Positions 35,856-50,051 are shown, numbered from the stretch's first letter. The stretch: 64,000 nucleotides of DNA from Volvox africanus (GCA_030268105.1 BSDZ01000004.1:1723001-1787000); one strand, 5' to 3'. Notes: generated by a model from the letters alone, not told the origin. Made by a program: numbers and translations.

Positions 35856-38653
35856 TCACAACTTCAACACTTCATCGGTCTTTGTTTTGGACATGTCGTC
35901 TAGCTTCTTCACGTACGAGTCAGTCAACTTTTGGATGTCGTCCTCCAGAGCTTTCTTGTCGTCCTTCGGAAGCTCCACCTGCGGAAAGATATCGCAACAA
36001 AAGATTTCGTTCGTCCGTTCGTCCGTTCGTCCTTGCTTAAGGGATTTTCATCTTCTGTTTGGCAAATCTACAAACTGGGGACGTAAGGCAGCAGGATGTC
36101 ATGCCAAAAAATCACTTTTTGGCCCCGAACTCCTCCGAATCGTGCCGCTGCATAACCAAAGTGATTTGGGTCCACTTTCAAGGCTGAGCAACTTTCCGCA
36201 GGGGTCGGTTCCAGGGCGGGTGGCCTGCTGCACACGGCCCTGCTCACCTTCTCGGTCTTCTTCATGGCATCCTTGCGCACATTGCGCACCGCCACCTTGC
36301 CGTCCTCCGTCATCTTGGACACCTGCTTGGCCAAATCCTTGCGACGCTCCTGTACCGCAGAGGCAACGGGGGAGTATGTAAGGCCCAGGAAAATGACAAG
36401 GGAAATCAATGGGATACGGACGGAAGTACGAGGACTCTCAACACAAATTTTGTATTAGGAATTCTGGTGCGCCGACGACACCCTATCTGGCGGAGGCAGG
36501 GTGGGCACTGGACAGTGCACTTGTTCGGCCATTCAATAGATTCAACAATAGATTTTACACATAACAGATTAGCCCAGACCGGGGTATGAGTGTAAAGCAG
36601 GATCTCGGGGGCTTGTTTCTGGCTAGTCCGACTGAAGGAAAAGCGGATGCTAGGGGTGGCGATGGATGTCTGGCATGTTGCTCCAATCTCTACAGGGAGA
36701 GGATTAACACCTCGGCGTCCCCAGCACTCCTCTCGTCCTCTGGCCTCATTCGGTTGCTGTAAAATCAAGAGTCCGCTCCGTGAACACCCACGACTAGGCG
36801 CCTTTGTTCGGCTTTGTACTTCGGGTTTTTATTGTACCTTCCTGATCACTCCAATATTCCCTGTCCTTAAACACTGGGACCTCTTCCCGCGGCCATCCCA
36901 TCTTTCGCGTCTCCGAATACCCGAATACCCCTTTTCCCTTTCCCTTTTTCCTAATACCCCTTATTGCTTCCATTTCTTGGATCCCCGACGTGTCACCGGA
37001 GCTCCTTCACGCCATGTTTCTTACCTGCGTCATGGGTGGCATGACCAGCCGGATCCGCTCGCCATCATTGTTGGGGTTGATGCCGATATCAGACTCCTGA
37101 ATGGCACGCTCGATATCGCGGAGGGTGCTCCGGTCAAACGGCGCAATCATCAGCGTCTGGGCATCGGGCACCGTTACAGCGCCCATCTGTTTCAGCGGAG
37201 TAGGCGCCCCGAAGTAGTCGACCTGGGTTGAGAAAGGCAATAATAGCGTGGGAGATGGGGCACACTTATTTCGGGGGTCGGCGCGGAGTAAGGAATAATC
37301 CAAACCAGTAGTCAAGCGAGGCAGTGTCAGAAGTTAGAAAACGTGGGACACGGGGATTGGATCCCGGACCCGGGGCCGGAGGAAAGTCTTTGCAGGACAA
37401 ACGAGGCGAGGACAAACAACATCGCAAGAGCATACAATATAGCAAGAACATCAACATCAGAAGGACATTTACACCACATGGACTCTAAGGAAAGCTCCAG
37501 TGGGTTAGCGGATGTCTATACGCATGTGTACGTGCATGTGTTCAACAAGTTCAGCGTAGCGCAGCAGGCTAGAAGCTACTCTTAGGTCCACACATACAGC
37601 ATGCGCGAGCTCTGAGCGGCGAGAAACGCATGCGTGTGTGCGTGTGTGTTGCCGAATGTATATACAACCTAGCACCCCCGGCAATGGGCTGCAACTACGG
37701 GCGGCACCCCACGGCACCCCACGGCACGGCACGGCTGGGCTGCAACCAAGGCACCTAGGAAACCCCGCTCCGTGAACACCCCCGAATTCATTCTGTGGGG
37801 TCATCAGCCACACGCAGGGGCTGCCTGAACTACAACCAGGGATGCCACGAAAACACAGCTGCGGCCAACAGCGGAATGCTGAGATACGGGGACCACAATG
37901 GTGCCAGCGTCTGCGCTGCACTCCCAGTGAGATGCCGACTATGTGGCCTATGCATGCGGGCCGATACGTACGGCCTGTACGGCTCCAAGCACGGGCCGGT
38001 TCTGGCAGGTCAGCGGCACGAGTTGCTGGGCCCAGAACGCCCGGGGCAAGGCAGTCTGCAGCTCTCAGTCGCAATATTGCTGGTCTTGAGGGGGCAGTGC
38101 CTCCTCATGATGGGCACTCCATCCTGAATCGTCCGTCCTTGAGCCCCAGGCACCCAGTGGGCTTGTCCCCTGCCGCCGGAAAAACTCAGAGCCAGCTGTG
38201 AGACGAGTTACCGTCGGACAAAGACAAGTACGCCGCATCTATAAAGCCCTGGACGAATCGAGCCTTTGGAGGGCCATCGGGACGAGAGAAGGCCCAAGTT
38301 ATATTCCATGCCTTCTAACAAATAACCCGCACGTACCGTGATCTTGTCTAGGATTGCTGGGTTTGCACGGCCAGTGCGGATAGTGTTGAAGCCCTCAGCC
38401 ACCACGTTCAGGCACTTTTTCATCCGCTCATCCTACGGGCGGCAGGGCCCAGGTAGAGCCGGGCGCGATGGAAGCAAGGCAGGGTTGGACTAACAAATGC
38501 GCACCCTACCGCATCTTTCTTAGCGTCCGCTGCAATCTTTTGAACATCAATGCCGCCCGCCGCTGCCTTGCCGCCCTTTTCCTCCTTCACTGCGGTCTCT
38601 GCCTTGCCGCCCTTACCACCCTTGCCGCCTTTGGCAAATAATACCACTGACAT
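35856..38653 (-). CDS. RRF: Organellar ribosome recycling factor (RRF)
   Basis: Minus-strand exons 38653-38510 (or beginning slightly upstream), 38432-38337, 37222-37025, 36349-36248 and 35978-35856 (stop TGA) join in phase, about 220 aa from the first ATG. Family hallmarks are FNTIRTGRANPAILDKI, VDYFGAPTPLKQMGAVTVPD, LMIAPFDRSTLRDIERAIQE, SDIGINPNNDGERIRLVMP, ERRKDLAKQVSKMTEDGKVA, VRNVRKDA and the C-terminal helix with IQKLTDSYVKKLDD. RRF splits the post-termination ribosome together with EF-G. The extra Gly/Lys-rich N-terminus (AKGGKGGKGGK) precedes the RRF core, so the protein is organellar, not bacterial. No full transit peptide is visible before 38653, so a first exon upstream is likely missing. 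Plastid rather than mitochondrial targeting is inference. The gene is divergent from SART1. Confidence 0.92.
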
Positions 38654-38689
38654 GCGACTTGCGACATCCCTGTGACAATTCACACTACG

Positions 38690-39222
38690 GTAGGTGGAAT
38701 GCAATCCTGCGCGACCTCGCGTCACCAGCTACTAACTGCTTGCATTATCGCACACCTCTGCTCAATTGGAACGAACGCCCGTCCGGATGTGCGAAAAGAA
38801 TAAGCCCGAAACACAAGCGTCTTGGGGACTGGTGCAGCCTGCAGGCTGCACGTCTGGGGTGCACGCACGAACGACATCCTCCGTCGGTGAACAAGTAAAT
38901 AGGTTTATTTCGCCGTGCGCAAGATCACTTGCCTCGATGCGGTCTCAATGAATCAAACGTACGGCAGCAGTGGTCTTCTCAACTCAAGTCTCTGTGTCTC
39001 CGTGATCACTGTTGATTACATTTGCACTATGGAAGAAGTTAAGAGAGTCTATAATTTCTTTATTGCCCAGAATAATTGGGGGCCGGGAACGTTGTAAATT
39101 GTCCTTGTCTGTCCAAGGATACCACGCTCCTCAGAGACAGCAGTTTTTTTTATCAATAAATTACGTCAAATTGTTATAGCCTAGGATAACCTCTTTTGGC
39201 GAGCTGTGCAGTGTTTGGCGAG
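38690..39222. promoter_or_regulatory. Divergent promoter region between RRF and SART1
   Basis: About 530 bases separate the two oppositely transcribed genes, so both promoters probably lie here (plus a possible RRF 5' exon). A T-run followed by AATAAATTACGTCA at about 39146-39168 includes a CRE-like TTACGTCA, seen by eye only. Confidence 0.4.
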
Positions 39223-42200
39223 ATGGAGCAAGATGGGGCTGCTGGCGGCGAAATTAGCTTAAGCATTGAGGAAACAAATAAGTGAGCATGATCTGGCTAT
39301 TCATCAAAAGTTTTACGGCTTACGGTCGTCTCAAAACTGCGGTGCTTCTGCAGATTGCGCATCTCCCTTGGCTTGAAGCCTCTTCGGGTGGATACACAGC
39401 CCAATCAAGCGGAAAAGGAGCGGCAGAACCATGAAGCGAAGAAGCGGGAGGAGGCAGAGGCACAGGCAGCGGAGCTGCGCCGGAAAATCGAGGCGTGAGT
39501 ACACCTGTGATGGGGTTGATATGGCGTTATTGTGTAATAAAGCACTCCTCCTTTCGTAACCCGGTCGGGGGAAATAGAGTTTCCATGTCACGCTGTAACG
39601 GGAGCTGAGCTGACAGCCCCGCTGGTGCCGTTTCCGGCCTACAGAGCGCGGGAGAAGCGGATTATGGAGTCTAAGCTGCGCGCTGTAAGGACCCTGGGTG
39701 AGGCGGACGATGGCGAGGACGGCGATATGGCCACCTGGGTTGAGAAAAACCGTCGGCTGGAGCAGCAGCGGAGGGAAGAAGCGGCTCGAAAGTCATCAGC
39801 TGTTCCCCCTAACAAACGCCGCCAGCGGGTAAGTCCAAGATGTGTATTCACAAAAGCCGTGCCTGTTGCTCCATCTCCAACGCTCCATAGCACACAGGAG
39901 CACTATCGAACTGTTCACATCGTTATGTACATAAGGCTCTTCGGATAGGGAAATTGACCGGGGAGTCAGTGCTCATACCTTCCTGGGGGCAGTCGATTCG
40001 GCGACCCGGGTGTCACTTGGCTGTCACTAAGCAGCAATTACCGAAGATTCTAACTCGCTTAACTATGGTCGGCCTGTAGTTCGTTAGTCCTAACCACTAA
40101 GCAAGTTCGTAGGGAACCTAGGGACATCCCTTTCCTTGCCTTGTCCTTCGTCTTTGTCTCCTCTTGAGCCCACTCTGATGCACTTTGGAACCTAACCAGG
40201 ACTCCGATGACGAGGATAACGAGGGCTATAGAGCTACCGAGCTGGAGGGGCTCAAGGTAATATTGAGCGGCGAAGCAGTTGATCTATGAGGAGAGCGGCT
40301 CGGCAGAGCTCGGACAGCGAGCAATGCGCAGAAACTAGATGGGCCCGGGGGCTCTCCAGCAGCAGCTTAGGTTCAGCCGGGAGCAGACTGCCTACAGAGG
40401 AGCCGAAGAAAGAACTCAGCACGGGCGCGAACGCACGGGACGGGCTGATGGGGCGAAGCGGGTTGCAGGTGGATCAATCGAAGCGTGATAGATTGGCTGC
40501 GGTCACAAGATCGCATCCCACCATTCCTCTGGCACGCACGAGCTCCGGTCTCCGCATTACAGCTGCCTCTAGCGTTCGCGATATGGCCTTACAGGGCCAC
40601 CTAGGTGGTCCCCCAAGTGATTCAGGGAGAAGGCATGGGAGGGGGTGCCCACGTGCTGTGGGACTGCTGGGCTATTGAAGAGCTGAGACGAGGCCGTGAA
40701 GGCACTCAGCCACCAATCATGAAGAGCTAATGGTGGTGGTGGTGGGGTCCATGCAGTCCCTCTGCATATTCTTGCTTATGGGTCTTGTTCGTCGTTGCAT
40801 GGGCCGCCCACGGCCTGTGGCACCGGAGACCTCAAGAGCGGGGCTGCTGGCAGGCGGGCTGGAGGAGGCGTCCTGGCGGCGCTGCTAGGTTTAACCCAGC
40901 CTGGGTCGGACAGGACCTGCGTCTGCGGGCCGGGGCTGGATCTGGGTCGATCCCAGGAACACATCGGAATTCTCTCAAGCATGGCGGTCCAGGGAGCTGT
41001 AATGGGATGCTGCAGGGGCGGCTAAACACCTGGAACCTTCCGACCCCCACATCACAATCTGCATTGATGGCATGTTTCTAAGTTTGTGTTTCCAACGGTG
41101 CTGGAACCCCTTCCCCAGGTGCGTCACGACCTGACTGAGGTTGGCGAGGGCGAGACAGTGATTGTGACGTTGGCGGACAAGCCGCTTCTGGATGAAAAAG
41201 GAAATCTGCGGGAGGACGAAGATGAGCTGGAGAACACACTGCTGGTGGGTTATAGAAGGGCATTTGGGCAGGGAAATGAGAGTCGGGTGGGGTGGGGTAT
41301 GGGGGAAGACGAAGAAATGAGACATCATGCCATTGTAGATGCTGCTGTAACGCGCGACTAACCTCGATGTGTAGCTCCATCAAGGTAGGGAAGGTGCAAA
41401 CGTGAACTAGGCGGGCATCTGGACATCCGGACATCCGCTGGAGTGCTTGTGGCTTGGGGTTGGCCGGTAAATGTCCTGGGTGGGAAACTCGGGGCTGAAT
41501 TGCAGGCGAAAGAGATGCGGAGGAGCTCAGAAGTATTTGATTTGGCCCAAAAATCCACGAGGTTACAATTTGGGAGGACGCGCACCCTGCGTTTGTTCCA
41601 TGTTAAGCCGCCGAGGTGCGCGAAGCTGGAGGCTTAGTGGAGGTTCACTGCTGCACGCGCGAGGATCTCTAGCCTCATCGCGCACATTGCCAGAAAAATT
41701 GTCCTCTTTAAATCCAACCGTCAGGCTGAGGAGAAGCGGCGGCGCAAGGCACTCAAAGCCGCCAAGAAGGAGGCCAAGCCGCTCTGGGAAGAGGATGGAA
41801 AGGTGCGGCCGTAGGGGAGGAAGGTTGTCCGGGGCTCCGCTGGTTGCGTGGCATCGCATGGGGATGGTGGGACTACAGGCGCGGAGTTGGGGATTAGCCG
41901 CATGGACATACGTGTTAGTGTAAGGAGTGTGTAAGGAGCTTTGCGGCTTCGGCACACATGTACAAGTTACTGTTTAGCCCGGCGCCCCTGCTCAGGTCAA
42001 TTACGCCCCTGCCAGACCCCCCATGCCTAGCCCTGATTTTATCATCCAGCCACCAGTGCAGCAGCAAGGGCCAAAGCAGCTGTTTTGCTGACTGCCCTGG
42101 TTAAGCCACGGTTGTCAGAGCCCCAGCGGCAACCACGTGTATCTTGTCGATGTCGTTATGAAGGACGACAGCGGTGTCTTGAGGCGATGGGTGGTGGTGG

Positions 42201-45200
42201 TGATAATGGTGGTGTAAAGGCAATGGCGGAAGGTTATGGAGCCGTGTCGGCTGAGAGGAACATTCACACCAGTAGGGCTATGGTGTCTGTGGCTATGGCA
42301 GCGGTCGGTAGTGTGGTTAAGAAGGCGGTGGCAGCTCTGGAACTGGAGGTTATTGCAGGCGGGCTCCATAACACGAAAGTGATGCGATGTAGCCGGTGAC
42401 GCGACGGGACTCCATTTCCTTATGGCTGGGGGATCTTTCTCGTTCCTTTCCACCGGGCTGCAGGTGCGCACCCTGCTGGACAAATACGACGAGGAGGAGG
42501 AGGAGGTGGTGGTGCAGCTTGGCGCGGGCGGTAGGCTGGAAAGGGATCGGCTGCGGCGGCAGGAGGACGTGCGAAAGAAGCTGGCAGAAGGTGCGATATG
42601 TGTGTCGCGACGAGGGGAGGGGTCCTACCTATTCATGTAGGACGATACCTGACCTGACGTAGGGCGCACGCGAACTCGCCCTTTTCCAGTTGGAACCCAT
42701 GTCTAGCGCCAGTCTAGCTGAGCGCGCTGACATGTAAATCCTATGGCCGTATGCTGACCGAAGAGGTGGAATGCAGATGGCTGCGTGCCATTAGTGGCAG
42801 TGAGTTGAACCAGGCCTGCACTGCCCTGCCGCACCTGCTGCCCTGCTTTTTACCTCTCTAGTGCCTTGCCTCCTTCTTGGCCGCCGCTCTCTTGGCCGCT
42901 GGAACGGTCGCAGGTAACGCCATCCTGGATAGCGTGCAGCAACGCCAGGGCACTGGGGCCGGGGGCGATTACTTTACGCCGGCAGAGATGGCGGCGTTTA
43001 CGAAGCCCAAGAAGAAAAAGCCCAAGAGCGAGCGACGGATCCGAGCCAGAAGCGCCGAGCCCGCGGAGGGGTGAGATCTATCGACATGTGGGGTCATGAC
43101 GGGCGGGCGGGCTAAGGCCTGGGAAAGAGCGTGGGACCAACAACCTAACATTTAGCTTAGATTCTGCATCACATAGGGTGCAGTACGTTCGTCGCATTTT
43201 CTGCGTGGACCTGATGGCGCAGTGACAGTCTGCGAGTCGGTTACAGAGCGGAGAGAAGATCCCGCCAAGGTGGTGCTTCAAAATCAAGGACATATCCAGT
43301 TACCCTCGCACGGCATATGCGTGCCTGATGCCGCGCTTTGCCTGTATTAATAATTCGTCTGGCAACGCAAAGAGGTATAGAAGGTGTAGGTTGCTCCGCG
43401 TGCTCGATAGCTGTACACTGTCTGATTGCCGTCATCGCTTGAATGCCGCTCGCCTGCAGTGCCGATATCCTCGCGACCCTGGAGGCTCAGGGGGAAGAGG
43501 TCGGGGTTTCTGGCGCTGGGGATCTGGGCCGCAAGGCGGACCGTGGTGCGGCCGCTGCCCGCGCGGAGGCTGCCGCACGCGCAGCCGCGGAAGAGAAACG
43601 CGCGCGATTTGACGCCGCTTTGGAAAAGGCCAACTGGGCCTCCCAGTTCCTACGCCCGCAGCAGAAAGGCAAGAGCGGCAGTGCAGTTGGGCCGACTGCG
43701 ACGGCGGCGGGAGTGGGGCCGGCGGTCGGTGATGACGACGATGGTGCGGATCGGGAGCTGAGGGAGTCTCTTGAGCGAGCACGGCGCTTGGCGCAGAAGA
43801 AAAAGGAAGAGGACGCGGCACGTGTGAAAACGGAGGAGGACGGGGATGAAGGCGGCGGAGAAGGGGCAGCTGCGCGTGGCAGCAGTGCCGCTGATAGCGT
43901 GGAGGAGGTTGCGCGGCTGGCGGCGGCTCGGCGGGAGCAGGAGGGCAAGAACAAAGGGATAGGTAGGGAGAAATTGGGAAGAGACGGGGAGGAGCGGTAG
44001 TCTACGGGGAAGGGCTGGACGCACGGGACTTACCCCCGCGTACATACACACAAACATTTGACCACCATTATCACCACCAACACACACACACAGGCATTTC
44101 GCATTTCGCATCAATTTGAATGGCGGGGAGCGTGCTGTGCGAGGGCAGCAAAGCTTGGTTATGTCCTGCTACAAAGGTATTGCGAGTGTGAGGTCTTTCG
44201 GGACTAGCATAAAACCAGATGCCCAGATGAGTAAACCCTGAAACCCTTCCGCGCCGGCTCTGTTGCATGGTGGCTAACCGCCAGCACCTACTCTCCCTTT
44301 TCTCCTCACCTCCTTATCTCCCTTCCCCTCACCTCCTACCCTATCACTCTCCTTGTCTCCGTACATCTGATGCGGAGTTTGACTCAGGTCCCCACCTCTC
44401 AACGCTCACGCGCATCTCATTTCTCAGGGACCCTATTCGCGGATGTGGCCGTCATCAAGGTTGAGTCGGGTACTGCGGGTGGCGAGGTGCTAACGGAGAC
44501 TATGGAGTTCGTACGTAATATCACGGTAAATGGGGTGATAGCGGCTGGTGTTGTGTGGTCCCCGACTCAGGGCCTCGATTGGTGGAATTGGTGATATTGT
44601 ATGTGGCCCTAACGGTCCTGAAACAATTCTAATGACAAATTCTGAGGCATAGTGAATACCTAGTTAGTATATCTATGTATATGTGCGCATATATATACAT
44701 GCACAACGTTTTTAAACTGACATGTGACTAACAATTAAGTCAAACCTTTGCTAGGCTATGTCCTTCTTAGCTAGGTGCCTGACCTGGGTGCGAATCTGCA
44801 GGCCGCACCGGCTCCCGCCGCGGCTCCAGCAAAGGTCGCCGCCGCGGGTGGCTCCAGCCCCGCCACTGCGCCTGCTGCCCCGGACACTAGCCGGCCCGGA
44901 GCGTACGCCGATGGAGAGGGCAGCGATATCGACGATGACGGCGACGCAAGAATGGATGACGACGGCGGGGACGGCGGTCCCAGCGGCCGCGGTCGGGCGC
45001 GCAGTGAAGAGCCGGCTGGACCGCGCACTGGTACATGGATTGCGGCAGAGGATATGGATGTAGACGAAACGAAGGAGGCCGGCGGGTCGCGCAGGCGCGG
45101 ACGGGAGCTTTCGGAGGGACCGAGTGGCGGCCAGGAGCGAACTCCACTGGAGCTAGCGGATGTGGGGATAACGGGGGAACGATCCGTGGGTCGCGGTCTG

Positions 45201-47039
45201 GCGGGCGCACTGGGGCTGCTGAACGACAAGGGGGCTCTCAAGGAGCAGGTGGAATGGAGCGGACGCAACAACGACAAGAGCAAAAATGCGTTGCAGGTAG
45301 GGGCTCAGTGCTCGGGGGCCGGTTGCGTCGATCCCTCCTGCATGTCTTTGCAGGCGCACAAGGTGCCTCCGTCTGGCAACTTTCTGCAAGGATTTCTTCT
45401 TCCAGCCTGCGGTTTGCCATCGTGGCCGCGTTGGCCGCACGTATTCTCTGCAATTGCCTGGTCGATTTTATCCCTCCCTTTCTCGCTGACCCACGCCCTC
45501 GTCGACTGACCTATTTCCGGTCCTCAGGGACTGGACGACGTGTTCACGGGTGGGCGGAATCAAGACCGAGTGGCCCGCAGCGTCGAGGCCGCGCTTACTA
45601 TACGAGACAAATATGGCAGAGTATTGACGCCCAAGGAGCGCTTCCGGCAAATCTGCTACTCGTGAGTGTTGGGCATGCATGGGGTGAGGGCGAAGGGGCC
45701 AGAATTGCACGCTAGCGGCGCCGGAAGTTGCCCTGAGGCACCCAGCGACGGATCACCCGGGCACTAACAGACCTTGTTTATGCCGGCGGATTCAATCCCT
45801 CGCCTGCCCACTAAGACCCGCCGACTCATAGCATTGCCCTCCAGAAGCTTCTGTGTGCGCCTTCGGGATAAGGTGCACATTTGGGCTTCCAAAGCACCCG
45901 CAACATTAGAACTTTCACACTTTCACTGTTCCTTCAATCGTCTGTCTCCTCCCTCCTCCTTATAGCTGCTCTGTTGCGCTGTGTGCCTCACCTTTCTCTG
46001 TCTGCTTTAATTAGGTTTCACGGCATTAAGCCCTCGAAGAACAAAATCGATAAGCAGATGCAACGCGATGCTGAAGAGATCGCTATTAAGAAGGCCGCCA
46101 CCACGGAGGACCCCTCCAAGGAGCTGGATCGTTTGAGAGCCGTGCAGCGGGTCACTGGCTCGGCCTACGTGGTGCTGTCGGGCAAGAACGCAGGGCTGCC
46201 GGCTGTGCTGCCAGGGTCTGCAGGTGCAGACGGAAGGTGGGCGCAGGAAGGAATAAGGGTACGGGGATTTCGGAAGGATAGGGACAGCAAGGGGCGGGAT
46301 AACCTTTTACGACGACATGGGCATTACGTGATGCTGCCGCTCGTGAGTTGTAAACGCTGTCAGGGTAAGTATAATACTGATGCCACCAAATATCATCGGG
46401 ACCGCTCATGGTGATTGCATTCACCACTATGGCATCCGGTAGGAAGGTGACAAACCCCGTTCTGCCCCTCCGAGCCTGTAGGCGAATACCGGTGCTGATC
46501 ACAGTCGTCGCTGTGGAAAATCCTAGACTGAGTTCTAGGCCCCTCAGCGTTACTGAGGACTGTTTTTTTATTCGAAGTTGGCGAACGAGCGGTCGTGGAG
46601 TCTTAAAAAGGCGACGACCGATAGTCGAATTGGAAAAGCGGACATAGCACTCGTTGCAAAAGGTCCAGTTGCTTTAAGACATTTTTCCATGATCGGCTAC
46701 ATGATCTGGCATGGCCGACCCACCGCCAGCACCGATGTCCTTATCCCTTGGGTTGTCATGACCTTGTCCAGTCTGAGATCCCGAGTCCATCTGGCCTTGG
46801 GTGCCTTGGGTGCGGTCTATGCATGCAGGGCCGATAGCGACGACGAGGGCGATGGCACGGAGCGGCGACGGAAGCCCGCCAAGGGTAGCATGCCACCGCC
46901 TGGTGGCCCGGTTCACCCCACTGCGGGTGTGGCTCGAGGCGGCGGAGTTGGTAACCTGACACCGCTGCTGGGTGACCGTAAAGTGGAGGCCATGCTGGGC
47001 ATCAGGAAGCCGCCCAAGGCACCGGGGGCAAAGCATTAG
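39223..47039 (+). CDS. SART1: SART1/Snu66-type U4/U6.U5 tri-snRNP protein
   Basis: Fourteen in-phase exons give about 872 aa: 39223-39281, 39354-39494, 39645-39828, 40200-40256, 41119-41244, 41725-41802, 42464-42590, 42914-43070, 43460-43962, 44428-44525, 44775-45296, 45528-45661, 46015-46236, 46829-47039. Hallmarks are SLSIEETNKLRISLGLKPL near the start, an Arg/Glu-rich coiled coil, HDLTEVGEGETVIVTLADKP, VRTLLDKYDEEEEE, GDYFTPAEMAAFTKPKKKKP, LTETMEFVR, GLAGALGLLNDKGALKEQVE, KYGRVLTPKERFRQICYSFH, GIKPSKNKIDKQ and the C-terminal TPLLGDRKVEAMLGIRKPP. SART1 bridges U4/U6 and U5 snRNPs and is needed to form the active spliceosome (yeast Snu66, plant DOT2/MDF). Ala/Arg-rich low-complexity regions (exons 9 and 11) look lineage-specific. 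The exon 13 end (46236) was chosen because only this donor keeps the phase into the last exon. Start is the first ATG of exon 1. Confidence 0.95.
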
Positions 47040-50000
47040 AATGGCATCTATATTGCAAGGTGATGACCGCATGGGCAAGCCGAGGATGTGCTCTAGATAA
47101 GATGAGTAGGTGTTGGATGGCGCAGCAGGACGGAAGTGGAAGAACTGTATTGATGCTGATTTCATCACGTGAATCTCACGCGCCCCAACCCAAACGACCT
47201 TAAGTCCGGCGCTTTTCCCTTCCATTATTTCCCTAGGCAAATTACTTTCTCACACACACTATATGTATATGTGGCGAAGGACGCCATGGATTGATCCACC
47301 CACATGCAAGTGAAGAGCATGTCACAACACAACACGCAACCTGTGCGACCTGCGCAACACATGTGTTGTGACAAACATTAAAACAACTCCCAATCAGCGC
47401 CAAACGAACAGGGAATCAAAAGGGAATCAAATAGCTAACAAAAATCCTCATGACTGTGTGAACTCTTTTCGATAATATTGATGCCTACAGCCAGCGTAGC
47501 ACTTGCTTGCGGGCGTGCGTATGGAGTGTGCGCTTACCGTGACACCGGAACAGCTATGTGTACGACCTATCGTACCTGATACTGCAAAATGTGCGAAACC
47601 TTACCTGGCCATACCCTCGTCATCAGACATATGTGGGTGCAGAAACCCACAGGAAGCGAGAACCATCAACCCATCCCTAGACGTAATGAACAAGAAAATA
47701 AATGAAAAGTGGGATAGTGCTGGTAAATAGAAGGGTCCGCACCATCGATTGCATCAAATATTGTTTGGGCAGGTACTTGAAGGTGGGAGTTAGGGTTTTG
47801 CTGCTCTGTCTGGTATGCTCTTTCACCGACACGTGCTGCTCATCACACCACAAAGACTTCTATCACTTGAGGACTTATTGTACAATTGTGGAGTCAAATT
47901 CATAAGCCTAATATTATTGGAGGCGTGGCGCGCAATGGATAGAAGGTAGGTGGCATGCCTCCAGACGGATAGCGCACGCACCTGACATCAAATCTATATG
48001 GGTTATGTGTTGAGTCCATCAACTCCCTACAGATTACATGAAGTGAGCTCTATACTACCGAAGTTTCAAAGATGACAAATTAGCAGCATGCAGGAATGGC
48101 AAGGTGCAAGGAAAACACCCATACACGGTCAGTCAGAGTGATAAAGTTACAATACCACCTACTGCAGCAAGTCCCGTTATATGACCACTATATATGGAGT
48201 AGTTGAGAGCCGCAAAGGCCTCTCGTGAGACGCTGGTGGGGTGCTTCTGCATCTTTATATTGCGGAAGTGTGTTACCGGAGGGCACGGCTACTACAATAT
48301 ATAACCTCATCCTGCACAGGACCCACCTATTTATGGCAACCTCAAAACATCTGTCGGTAGGGTTCCTAATCCATCAGTATGAACTGGCCACCATAGTCCG
48401 TTAGTAACACCATTACCGGCCAGGCTTAAAACCCAGTCTTTGTGTATTTTAGTCACTAAACAATGCCAAATTAACTGAAACTACTCCGCCGAACTGTCCA
48501 CGCACAACATCCCAGTGTGTGTTTTGCACCGACAAGCATTGTATGCTGGTTCTAAGTTCAGCTAAATGACGACATATTCCCTTCCAGTGACAACATCTGC
48601 AAACAACCATTCGTCCAGCTCATGTTGCTCTGAGTTGGTAGGGGAAGCTGATGACCAGGGACGTACCAGGTGTTGGCCTCCTGAGCAGACAGCAGCTCAG
48701 TATCATACAAGATTGAGAACCGGACCAGCGACGCGTGGAATTGGGAAGGAAGAGGAAAGGGTTTCGGGTTGCCATGCACTCTGTTTGCCCATACACAGTG
48801 CAAACAGTCAGAACATGTGGAATCCGAACCATTCCGGGCCACACGGGCCATTGCTCTAAAAAATATGTACGTGTCAAACTGCTTATGGCACCTGACAATG
48901 CCTATGGTTCTTCATTGGGCTGACTTGGTAGTCGTATGACACACTGATTGATCGTCGAGTTGCTTTTGGAGATGCAGGCTGGGCGGTAAGAATCGTCTCT
49001 CCCTATCTAAGGGCGATGTCTTTAGTGGACCTGTGCGGGCAACGTAAGGGCACACAGCAGCGTCGAAGGTGCAGGTGAATGGCGATCATTATCCCTAAAT
49101 GTGGCAAGACACGTTACCCTTCTGTGCGGATGTTTGCGGTAGTACGCAATCGCATCGTAGCACAGCACGTTCGGTATCCAACGGGTCTTTCGTTGCCTCA
49201 CGCTGCTCCTCATTTCGTCACTTGCGTCACGTGCTCTTAGATAAAGTGAGATGGTGCTTTCTAGTCCGTTGCCGCCTCATTATGCGACTCTTGTCAAATA
49301 CGCGTCCGATGGCGGTCGGCTGTGGAAGCTTTCGGGAATTGGTCGCCGCTATGGTGGTTGATGCTCTCCAGCAACGTTGCTGAATATATTGAGGCGTGCA
49401 ATGTGGGCAAGCAATCGCTGCCCATGCGCCCCGCTCACCCAGCGGCATCTGACCTGCCTTGTCGCCGATCTGCACGGCGTGAATTTGCGTTCGTTTTTCG
49501 GGCGAAAGGAGCTTTGCTATCAAGTTGTTTAACTAAAATGATGATGATTGAGCTGGTCAGGCGGATTGTAATACCTGACGCGGACAACTTCCGGTCTGGA
49601 AACTCGGAGAGGTAGCATCAGCGGTGGCGACCACTGCATCACCTACTTGTTTGGGGAGTTTCCTGATGAAATGCCACGAAGACAGCAATGTGGACGGAGC
49701 GCCAGCCAAAAGAACCTGGCGCGAACCAACCAACCGTACGGCAGACTTGCGCATGAGTTTGAGATGAGTTTTTAGGTATCTTTTAGTTTGGGTTTTTGAG
49801 TGTTTACTGGTCCGTGAGCCTCCTGGCTTGTTCCGGGCGTTACGAGTATACAAACTTGTAATCATCATCAAACCAAGGGACATCGTCACGAGCATCGGAG
49901 TCGATAATTATCTTTTAAGACGTTGTATTTATCTGATTTTTTTTATCGATTTAGATAAAAAGCCACCCTATAGTCATAACAAACTTGCACGTCGCAAATT

Positions 50001-50051
50001 TATTCCAGGTTAGGAAAATTTCCAATCGACCCTTACTTTAGTTTTCAGACA
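47040..50051. other. Three-kilobase intergenic region between SART1 and DDX10
   Basis: No exon-like segment is recognised on either strand in about 3 kb; open frames are short and unsupported. It contains a perfect inverted repeat at 47320-47373. The last 150 bases before the DDX10 start are AT- and T-rich and probably include its promoter and 5' UTR. Confidence 0.5.
47320..47373. repeat. Perfect 12-bp inverted repeat
   Basis: TGTCACAACACA at 47320-47331 is matched by its exact reverse complement TGTGTTGTGACA at 47362-47373, with a 30-base spacer. It lies about 280 bases after the SART1 stop. Confidence 0.85.
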
